From assembly GCA_014584395.1 (NCBI GenBank), contig JACTMY010000017.1, positions 1 through 40,011 of the forward strand: DNA of 40,011 bases, written 5' to 3'. Position numbers and translations under genes: made by a program. Below are positions 33,890 to 40,011 of this stretch, one piece after another (the first letter of the stretch is position 1; each line of letters begins with the position of its first letter). The notes under the pieces were generated by a model. The model did not search any database and was not told where the DNA came from. It saw only the letters and a list, made by a program, of their open reading frames with translations. This stretch comes from Planctomycetota bacterium. GTDB lineage: Bacteria > Planctomycetota > Planctomycetia > Gemmatales > HRBIN36.

Positions 33890-35281
33890 CTATTTTTGTT
33901 CGGGTTTCTCGGGCCGCAGGCGGCTGGCCCCCGCGGTGATGGCCTCGACCAGGGTCGGTCCGCCGCGCGGACCGAAGAAGCTGAGCGTCGGTTCGTAGCC
34001 GCCGCGAACGTATTCCGCTTCGGTCAGAAAATAGCTGAGCCATTCATCGGCCAGGCCGCCGATGACGACGTGCTTCGCCCCCGTCGCCCGAGCGACCCGC
34101 TGCTTCACCTCCCGCCCCAACTCCGCCGCGAACTCCCCCGGCATGCCGACGATCATCCAGTCATCCACGCGCAGCGCCACGGAGTGGCTCGTTCGGGGCA
34201 GCAACTCCTTGACCATCTGCTCCAGCGTGCCCGATAGCAGTTCATTGAACAGGCCAGGCGATGCCGACGGCGCGGGCGGTTTGACGATCGGCGGAAGGTC
34301 GAAGGTCGTTTTTCTAAAGGCAAACTGAGTGGGGCGGCGAGTTTGACCTTCCCCTTCCCGCCATAGGGCATGGGCCTCTTGGGCCAAGGCGCGGCCGTAG
34401 GCTTCGGCTTTCTCATAAGCGGGGGCTTTCTCCTCACGCGGCGCGGGGGAGAGATCGCCCTGCGCCCCGTTGTGATAGAGGACGGTGACGCCGCCGCCGA
34501 TCCGCTCCTCCAGCGAGCGCTGCAACGCGCCCGGCCAATCGCCGGAGAAGAGCATCTCGCTTGCCCCCAGCAGCGTCGGGTGGGCCGTGAACTGGGCGAC
34601 CACGGCCAGCGGCCGGCCATCGAGCCGATCGATGCGCAGCAGCGTCAGGTCCGGATCGACGGTCAAACCGCCGCGGCGATTGCGGTTCCAACCGGTCAGC
34701 TTCTGCCGCAGGCTGACGGCGCGGGCTGGCTCCAGCGCCCGACCCGACGCCTGAATCACCTCGGCCAGCTTGTCGAGGGTGTGTTCGTAGAGCTGCGGAT
34801 GATAGATGCCAAGCTGCGGCACCTGGAAGCGGTTGCCGGGATGCAGGGCGAGCATGTCGATGCTATTGTGCGTGTGGCTGGGCAGGAGGATCATTTCATC
34901 CACGGTGATTCCCAGCCGCTCGAGCCGCTCCCGCAAGGCGGGCTTCACCGGCGGGGGAAACGCCAACACATCGGCCGTGACCAGCACCAAGCGCTTGTCC
35001 CCCTCGGCAAAGGTGAGGGCCTTGGCCCAAACCCGATCATGCACGCCCTGGGCGGGCCGGCTCAGACGCGCGGAGTAACCTCCGAGAGCCGCTTTGAGGG
35101 AGGCCGGCGGGGTCAAATCGATGCGGGCCGCGCCGACCAGCCATTCCGCGGCGGGGCATGGTCCGCCGGCGAGCAAGCAGAGCCACGGAATGAGCCAGCG
35201 TAGCGGCGTCGACCACGAAGTGGACAAGGTGTTTGACCAGGAATGTTCGAATCGGAACCAAGCGAATTCGGAGCACATCAT
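33890..35281 (-). CDS. Exported neutral/alkaline ceramidase-like protein
   Basis: 463 residues from the ATG at 35281, which overlaps the stop of the small gene upstream (ATGA). An N-terminal signal-like stretch (PLRWLIPWLCLLAGG) is preceded by about 25 residues. The mature part starts WLVGAARIDLTPPA, followed by LPSHTHNSID, TAHPTLLG and HNGAQGDLSP, which mark the ceramidase N-terminal catalytic family. The shorter length than full ceramidases suggests that the C-terminal Ig-like domain is absent, as in many planctomycete members. The substrate may be another amide-linked lipid. It is the third gene of the kinase operon. Confidence 0.85.
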   Translation of the reverse strand: MMCSEFAWFRFEHSWSNTLSTSWSTPLRWLIPWLCLLAGGPCPAAEWLVGAARIDLTPPASLKAALGGYSARLSRPAQGVHDRVWAKALTFAEGDKRLVLVTADVLAFPPPVKPALRERLERLGITVDEMILLPSHTHNSIDMLALHPGNRFQVPQLGIYHPQLYEHTLDKLAEVIQASGRALEPARAVSLRQKLTGWNRNRRGGLTVDPDLTLLRIDRLDGRPLAVVAQFTAHPTLLGASEMLFSGDWPGALQRSLEERIGGGVTVLYHNGAQGDLSPAPREEKAPAYEKAEAYGRALAQEAHALWREGEGQTRRPTQFAFRKTTFDLPPIVKPPAPSASPGLFNELLSGTLEQMVKELLPRTSHSVALRVDDWMIVGMPGEFAAELGREVKQRVARATGAKHVVIGGLADEWLSYFLTEAEYVRGGYEPTLSFFGPRGGPTLVEAITAGASRLRPEKPEQK

Positions 35282-35595
35282 GGGCTGGCGGGGTTGGGAT
35301 TCGGCGTTGAGGCGACCACGGTGACGTCGATGCACTGTTCCACGATCTCAAAACCATCGACGGCTTTGACGCAAATCGTGCATGCCCCCAGGTTCGCGCT
35401 GGAGATTTTCGCGGACCATTTATTGCCGTTCCTTGATACAGCAATGGGGCCGGGCTTGCAGGTCATCGTGATGCTGATGTGCGCTTCTTTCGGATCGACG
35501 GTGCCATCGATGTCGAAGGGGAGGGACACCTGAGAGTTTGGAGCGGGATGGTCAATCACCAGATCGATGTGAGTAGCTTTCGGATCGACGGCCAT
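35278..35595 (-). CDS. Small hypothetical protein, beta-sandwich-like
   Basis: 105 residues from an ATG at 35595, 32 bp after the kinase stop. The composition (alternating V, I, T, D; HPAPNSQVSLPFDIDGTVD; CTICVKAVDGFEIVEQC) suggests a single Ig-like beta-sandwich. No signal peptide is seen. Its stop overlaps the ceramidase-like start (ATGA), so the two are coupled. I recognise no family. The context suggests a partner of the kinase or the ceramidase-like protein. Confidence 0.7.
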   Translation of the reverse strand: MAVDPKATHIDLVIDHPAPNSQVSLPFDIDGTVDPKEAHISITMTCKPGPIAVSRNGNKWSAKISSANLGACTICVKAVDGFEIVEQCIDVTVVASTPNPNPASP

Positions 35596-35627
35596 GAAAA
35601 GGACTCCAACAACAAGGACGGGAGATA

Positions 35628-37628
35628 TTATTGGCCATTAACGAGAGGTTCGATCACCACGTTGCGGAAATGGCCGGCGGCGTTGGAGAGAAAGAGGCCC
35701 ACGCCTCCCGTCGAGGGAATGACCTTCGAGAGATCCACCAGCGGCATGGGGATCTTGTCATGGGGCGTCTTGAATAAATCAAACTCGCGCTTCACCTGGC
35801 CAATATGAATGCCGTTCCAACTCACCGTGGTGCTCGTCGGCGTCACGTCCATGCTCACTTGATACCAATCGAGGGGAAGCTGCAACGCCGCATTTTGGCG
35901 AACTTCCAATTTGACATAGGACGATTCGAAATAATGTTGATCGACCGCTTCCAGAATGCGCAAGATATTCATTTGGCAAACCCGCGTTGGCAGGCGGAAG
36001 TTCTGCAATTCAATGGTCGAACCGAAATGCTCCTTGCCCAAATCCGTCTGGTAAAGCTCGTAGCCCGTGATCAACCCCACGCCGGAGCCGCGTTTGCCCG
36101 AGACGTGCTTGACGTCGGCTTTGAGCCGATAGGCGGGCGGCATGGGCGCGGGCAGGAGTTCGATGATGGCTCTGCCGGTGATCTGCACGAAAAAACCATC
36201 CCGTTGATGCATCTCCAGTTCCTTGGGATTCAGCGTGATCTGATAGGCTTGAGGCTGGCCCTCTTCGTCGATCAACACCACGGGCCGGCCTTGATCGAGC
36301 TGTTCGCGCAGCTCCTGAAAGCGCGCGGCGATCTGGGCGTCGTTGTCGTCCATCTTCCATGAGAAGCGCTTTCCGCCGATGAGCAACAGGCTGCCGATCA
36401 AGACGAGCAACATGAGCAAAACCAGGGAGAGCATTTGTCGCGGCGAGCGATTGCGCCGCGAGGCCCTCCGGAGGGGCTTCTGTTTCTTCGATGAATCCTT
36501 GTGGGGTTGCAGCCGAATCCAATCGGCCAGATCGTCCGCCAAGGCGGCAGCCGTGCGATAGCGCTGCGAGCGGTCCTTCTCCAGGCAGCGGAGGATAATG
36601 GCTTCGAGCCGGGAGTCGATGCGGTGATTGAGGATGTTCGGCGCGACTGGCGTTTCGGTCATGATGAGAATGGCCAGGGGCGAATGGCGATTTTCCCGGA
36701 AGGGCAGCTCCCCGCACAACACCTCGTAAAGGATCACGCCCAGGGACCAGACGTCGGATTGTTCGTTGACATCGTTGGGATGCCGGCCGCTGGCCTGTTC
36801 GGGGGGCATGTAGGCCATGGTCCCCAGGACTTCCCCCGACTTGGTGACGAGCGGGTCCAGGTCTATTCGTTTGGCCAGGCCGAAGTCCGAGACCAGCGGT
36901 TCATGCCGATCCTTCATCATGATGTTGTTGGTTTTGAGGTCGCGGTGCAGCACGCCATGCTGATGGGCATAGGCGACGGCCCGGACGACCTTTTCAAGGA
37001 TGACGGCGCCGCCGCGCAGGTCGCTCAGATACGCCATGCGCCGCTGCAGCAGGGTTCCTCCCTGGATGTAGGGCATGACGATATAGGGAACGCCCTTGCA
37101 GTAGCCATGATCGAGGATCGGCATGATGTTGGGGTGGTTGAGGGACGCCATCGTGGCGCATTCGCGTTCAAACCGCTTGTATTCATTGGCTTCCAGCGTC
37201 TTGCTTTGCCGCATGATTTTGACGGCCACGGTCTGACCCGAGCCGGCGTGCTGCGCCTTGAAGATGACGCCCATCCCGCCATGTCCGGCCACGCTCACGA
37301 GTTCGTAGTCGCCGAATAGGCGATGTTCGGGCAGACTCGGCCAATTCATGGCCCAATCTTGCGTGGACGGGAGGCCTAACGGCGAAAAGTCAAGGGAATA
37401 ATCGAGGCCGCGGGCGTCGGAGCTGTCCTCGTTGACCTCGAACAAGCCGGTTGAGTTGGAGCCGTTCGTGGAGGAGGGAGGATAGAGTTGTTCCACATCC
37501 TGCGGCAACGTCGTGAAGCAAGCCCCCAAGTCTTCGGAGGTCAACGCTTCGCCCTTGGAAGGCGTTTGCGCGGGAGAGCCCTGCTTGGAGCTGCGAACAC
37601 CGGACGACTTCGAGTCCATGGCATTCAT
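35628..37628 (-). CDS. Membrane Ser/Thr protein kinase with extracytoplasmic jellyroll-like domain
   Basis: 666 residues from the ATG at 37628, preceded by GGAG and by a promoter whose start site lies just upstream, which rules out earlier ATGs. A ~105-residue N-terminal region leads to the kinase (about 107-370): GHGGMG loop, K137, HRDLKTNN (D230, with T replacing the usual P), DFGLAK (D248) and GTMAYMPPEQA. One transmembrane helix (about 400-418) follows. The C-terminal ~245 residues resemble a concanavalin-like DUF1080/LamG fold, ending GLFLSNAAGHFRNVVIEPL. It probably senses an external ligand and phosphorylates cytoplasmic targets. The small protein and ceramidase-like genes follow. Confidence 0.92.
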   Translation of the reverse strand: MNAMDSKSSGVRSSKQGSPAQTPSKGEALTSEDLGACFTTLPQDVEQLYPPSSTNGSNSTGLFEVNEDSSDARGLDYSLDFSPLGLPSTQDWAMNWPSLPEHRLFGDYELVSVAGHGGMGVIFKAQHAGSGQTVAVKIMRQSKTLEANEYKRFERECATMASLNHPNIMPILDHGYCKGVPYIVMPYIQGGTLLQRRMAYLSDLRGGAVILEKVVRAVAYAHQHGVLHRDLKTNNIMMKDRHEPLVSDFGLAKRIDLDPLVTKSGEVLGTMAYMPPEQASGRHPNDVNEQSDVWSLGVILYEVLCGELPFRENRHSPLAILIMTETPVAPNILNHRIDSRLEAIILRCLEKDRSQRYRTAAALADDLADWIRLQPHKDSSKKQKPLRRASRRNRSPRQMLSLVLLMLLVLIGSLLLIGGKRFSWKMDDNDAQIAARFQELREQLDQGRPVVLIDEEGQPQAYQITLNPKELEMHQRDGFFVQITGRAIIELLPAPMPPAYRLKADVKHVSGKRGSGVGLITGYELYQTDLGKEHFGSTIELQNFRLPTRVCQMNILRILEAVDQHYFESSYVKLEVRQNAALQLPLDWYQVSMDVTPTSTTVSWNGIHIGQVKREFDLFKTPHDKIPMPLVDLSKVIPSTGGVGLFLSNAAGHFRNVVIEPLVNGQ

Positions 37629-37662
37629 TGGTGTTTCTCCAACCGGGCTAAAGCGAGCTTTC

Positions 37663-37691
37663 ATTATGATCGAGTTTTTCAGACTTGGCAA
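37663..37691 (-). promoter_or_regulatory. Sigma70-like promoter of the kinase operon
   Basis: On the minus strand TTGCCA (37686-37691) and CATAAT (37663-37668) are separated by exactly 17 bp. Transcription would start near 37656, about 28 nt before the kinase ATG. Confidence 0.6.
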
Positions 37692-37738
37692 GCGATTCTT
37701 ACTTGAAAAGCAGGGAGCTGCATTTTCCTCAATGGGAT

Positions 37739-37765
37739 AAAAAAAAGGGCATCCCGGAGGATGCC
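37739..37765 (-). terminator. Intrinsic terminator of metK
   Basis: On the minus strand GGCATCC-TCCG-GGATGCC is a 7-bp GC-rich stem with a 4-nt loop, followed by C and eight T residues (complement of 37739-37746). It lies 40 bp after the metK stop and just upstream of the kinase promoter. This is the clearest terminator in the window. Confidence 0.88.
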
Positions 37766-37805
37766 TCAAGCGCTGTTTTCGTGAGGGCGAACCGGACCCG
37801 TCCGG

Positions 37806-39038
37806 TTACTGGCGGCCGGAGAGCGCCGGCGCGCTCAGCCCCGCGGCCCGGGCCAATTTCGCGGCAACGTCGGTGCGTTCCCAGGTAAACTCCGGCTCCT
37901 CGCGGCCGAAGTGGCCGTGGACTGCTGTCCTTTGGTAAATCGGCCTGCGCAGGTTGAGGGTTTCGATGATCCCCTTGGGCGTGAGCTGGAAATGCTCGCG
38001 AATCAACTCCACGAGTTGATCCTCCGTGATGCCCTGTTTGAGGGTGTTGTTCGTGGTCACCCAGATGCTCAAGGGGTCGGGGTAGCCGATGGCGTAGCTC
38101 AATTGAACTTCGCATTGCCGGGCCAGGCCGGCGGCGACGATGTTCTTGGCGATATAGCGGGCCATATAGGCCGCGGAGCGATCCACCTTGGTGGGGTCCT
38201 TGCCGCTAAAGGCGCCGCCGCCGTGCCGGCCGCGGCCGCCATAGGTGTCGACGATGATCTTGCGGCCAGTGAGGCCGCAGTCGCCATGAGGGCCGCCCAC
38301 GAGGAACATGCCCGTGGGATTGATGTGGTAAATGATGTTGTCGTCGACGAGGCGCGGGTTTTCGGCATGAAGGGTGGGGAGGATGAGCTTGTTGATGATC
38401 TGCCGGCGGGCCTCATTGGAAAAGTACTGCGGGCCGTTCTGGACGCTTTCGACGGCCGTGTTGTCGTGCTGCGTCGACAGGACGACGGTGTGAACCCGCA
38501 AGGGTGCCCCGCTGGCCGTGTATTCGACGGTGACCTGGCTCTTGGCGTCGGGCCGCAGAAAGGGGAGGTCGCCGCTCTTGCGCAGCCGGGCCTGGGCTTC
38601 CATGAGCCGGTGGGCCAAATAGATCGGCAGCGGCATCAGGCTCTTGGTTTCATCGCAGGCGAAGCCGAACATCATCCCCTGATCGCCGGCGCCGCCCACG
38701 TCCACGCCCTGGCTGATGTCGGGCGATTGCGAATGGATGTGGCAATCAACTTGGCAGGTGTCGGCCGCAAAACCGATGGACTGATCGACGTAGCCGATGT
38801 CGCGAATCACCTGGCGGACCACGCGGTCGACGTTGGCCCGGGTCAGCTCGGCGGAGGTGGTGATCTCGCCCGCCACGGTCACGTGGTCGGTCGTCACCAA
38901 CGTTTCACAAGCGACGCGGCTCTTGGGGTCGGCCTTGAGGCAGTAATCGAGCACGGCGTCGCTGATCTGGTCAGCCACTTTGTCCGGATGGCCCATGCTG
39001 ACGGATTCGCTTGTGAAGAGATGAGTATCGCTGGGCAC
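37806..39038 (-). CDS. metK: S-adenosylmethionine synthetase
   Basis: 410 residues. The start shows [25 protein letters not shown] with catalytic H17 and metal-binding D19. [13 protein letters not shown] (family signature 1), [21 protein letters not shown] and [19 protein letters not shown] (signature 2) are all intact. It makes SAM from methionine and ATP. It is somewhat longer than the E. coli enzyme at its C terminus. The leader is about 130 nt long and carries an inverted repeat; an intrinsic terminator follows the gene. It is divergent from the secreted protein gene at the window end. Confidence 0.98.
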   Translation of the reverse strand: MPSDTHLFTSESVSMGHPDKVADQISDAVLDYCLKADPKSRVACETLVTTDHVTVAGEITTSAELTRANVDRVVRQVIRDIGYVDQSIGFAADTCQVDCHIHSQSPDISQGVDVGGAGDQGMMFGFACDETKSLMPLPIYLAHRLMEAQARLRKSGDLPFLRPDAKSQVTVEYTASGAPLRVHTVVLSTQHDNTAVESVQNGPQYFSNEARRQIINKLILPTLHAENPRLVDDNIIYHINPTGMFLVGGPHGDCGLTGRKIIVDTYGGRGRHGGGAFSGKDPTKVDRSAAYMARYIAKNIVAAGLARQCEVQLSYAIGYPDPLSIWVTTNNTLKQGITEDQLVELIREHFQLTPKGIIETLNLRRPIYQRTAVHGHFGREEPEFTWERTDVAAKLARAAGLSAPALSGRQ

Positions 39039-39123
39039 TGTCGGTCTCCTGTTGTCGCGTCTCAGGCCGCATCGGGCGCATGAGATCGAAGCCGCGAAAG
39101 GGGTTTGTTGGCACGAAGGCCGC

Positions 39124-39163
39124 TTCCATGGCGCGATGGGCGAATCAGCAACCGTCCATGGAA
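39124..39163 (-). promoter_or_regulatory. Inverted repeat in the predicted metK leader
   Basis: TTCCATGG (39124-39131) and CCATGGAA (39156-39163) are an 8-bp perfect inverted repeat with a 24-nt loop. They lie within about 40 nt of the predicted transcription start. I could not match a known SAM riboswitch class. Confidence 0.4.
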
Positions 39164-39175
39164 AAGTGAACAGGC

Positions 39176-39204
39176 ATTATACGAGAAGGCCGCGCTGCTT
39201 GCCA
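39176..39204 (-). promoter_or_regulatory. Candidate metK promoter
   Basis: A perfect TATAAT (39176-39181 on the minus strand) has a weak TGGCAA -35 (39199-39204) at 17 bp. The predicted leader is about 130 nt. Confidence 0.5.
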
Positions 39205-39261
39205 CCGCAACTCGCTGTTTCCGCTGGCTCGAAGCGGCGCCGCCAAGCCTGAGACAGGTCA

Positions 39262-39290
39262 TTGCAACCACCCGGCTAACGGGCTATGAT
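39262..39290 (+). promoter_or_regulatory. Sigma70-like promoter of the right-edge gene
   Basis: TTGCAA (39262-39267) and TATGAT (39285-39290) are separated by exactly 17 bp. The predicted start is near 39297, about 30 nt before the ATG at 39327. Confidence 0.6.
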
Positions 39291-39326
39291 TCAGGGGCTT
39301 CGCGTTTCACTTCATGAGGTGCGGTC

Positions 39327-40011
39327 ATGTCCAGATTTTTCACGTTCGCCGTGCTGTCGCTGTGGTGCTTGGGGTCGGTGTCGCGGATGGGCTGGGCGGA
39401 ACCGCCGGCCGAAGAAAAACTCGTTTCTGCTCGAGCGTTCGGCTTCTTTCGCTGCAACGTCGCGGTCGTGTGGAAACAATTCAACGAACAAGGATATCAA
39501 CATTGGTTTGTGGACATGGAACAGAATCCCCTGGAAGAGCTCAAGGAGAACTTGGGCGCGGGGCCGGAGGCCATCGATCGGATTCTGGGCGTGCTCTTCA
39601 CGGATGAGCAGGGCAGCCCGCCTAAAACCGCGTTTATGATAGCGTTCCTGAAGCCCTTCGACCGGGACAAGATCAAGAAGAGCCTGCTCAGAAAACCACC
39701 CGTATTCGCTCCCGTCGGGCAAGACCCGCCGCCGGAGCCGCAAATGATCGAAGAAAAGGTGGGCCGCTACACGATGTGGCGCTATGACAGTCCGTATGCC
39801 AATGCACTGTGCTTTTTCGATGACCGTCATTTCCTGATCGGCGACATGTCGGGGGTCAAAACACTCCTGGAGAGTCTGGATGACCCGGAGCCAAGCCCTT
39901 GGCGGGAGACCTTGAAGCGCGCCCAGGGGCAAGCCGCGGCCGTGGCAGTGAATCTCAACGCCATCCCCGACCACGTGAAACAGGAAGCCCCCGCGCCCAT
40001 GAAAGCCCTGG
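39327..40011 (+). CDS. Secreted hypothetical protein, 3' end beyond the window
   Basis: The frame from ATG 39327 runs 228 codons without a stop to the window end. GAGGT lies six bases upstream and a good promoter precedes it. The N terminus is a Sec-type signal (MSRFFTFAVLSLWCLGSVS, cleavage likely near WA-EPP). The visible mature part has mixed alpha/beta character, for example AFMIAFLKPFDRDKIKK and FFDDRHFLIGDMSGVKTLL. The layout resembles uncharacterised exported planctomycete proteins, but I recognise no named family. Confidence 0.75.
   Translation, partial: MSRFFTFAVLSLWCLGSVSRMGWAEPPAEEKLVSARAFGFFRCNVAVVWKQFNEQGYQHWFVDMEQNPLEELKENLGAGPEAIDRILGVLFTDEQGSPPKTAFMIAFLKPFDRDKIKKSLLRKPPVFAPVGQDPPPEPQMIEEKVGRYTMWRYDSPYANALCFFDDRHFLIGDMSGVKTLLESLDDPEPSPWRETLKRAQGQAAAVAVNLNAIPDHVKQEAPAPMKAL

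Overview
The window reads as chromosomal DNA of a planctomycete, most likely of the Gemmata/Gemmatales type. This is inferred from: an N-terminal LEDRLAPA motif on a 2,517-residue repeat protein; a Tat-exported and a cytosolic Gfo/Idh/MocA oxidoreductase; a membrane Ser/Thr kinase with an extracytoplasmic jellyroll-like domain; a neutral-ceramidase-like secreted protein; and GC-rich, mostly minus-strand genes. No rRNA, tRNA, CRISPR array or intact mobile element is visible. Gene density is high and no stretch over 300 bases lacks a gene; the longest gaps are 1-277, 39039-39326, 26262-26515 and 12027-12268.

Region 1 (1-10711, minus strand): the left edge carries only the C-terminal tail of a tyrosine recombinase, then a REP-like palindrome. 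A same-strand run follows. In transcription order it is a two-domain GNAT acetyltransferase, a YtcJ-like amidohydrolase, a lipoprotein joining a tyrosine-phosphatase domain to a C-terminal haem motif (CxxCH), a Tat-exported oxidoreductase, a metallo-beta-lactamase hydrolase, an M24 peptidase, and a tightly overlapping methyltransferase-methyltransferase-glycosyltransferase cassette.

Region 2 (10890-20029, plus strand): carA stands without carB. It is followed by the 7.5 kb repeat gene, which is built from nested internal duplications with exact periods (288 bp, 384 bp and a 2,478 bp offset) and ends in RTX-like repeats. Short tandem arrays with CAT-loop hairpins (periods 29 and 34 bp) lie on both sides of the neighbouring NRDE/TANGO2-family gene.

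Region 3 (20030-29339): NRDE protein (minus), then an oxidoreductase and a jacalin-like/BSP peptidase (plus). These converge on a minus-strand metabolic block of nth, metF, a possible small ORF, a phosphofructokinase with PPi-type residues, a TPR protein, sucC and sucD.

Region 4 (29378-40011): a membrane-anchored degenerate Gfo/Idh-like protein overlaps, tail to tail, an orphan two-domain ABC permease. That permease is coupled to a cysteine desulfurase and a 46-residue membrane protein. Next is a kinase / small secreted-like domain / ceramidase operon with a good promoter, separated by an intrinsic terminator from metK. The right edge cuts a secreted protein gene that is open at the window end.
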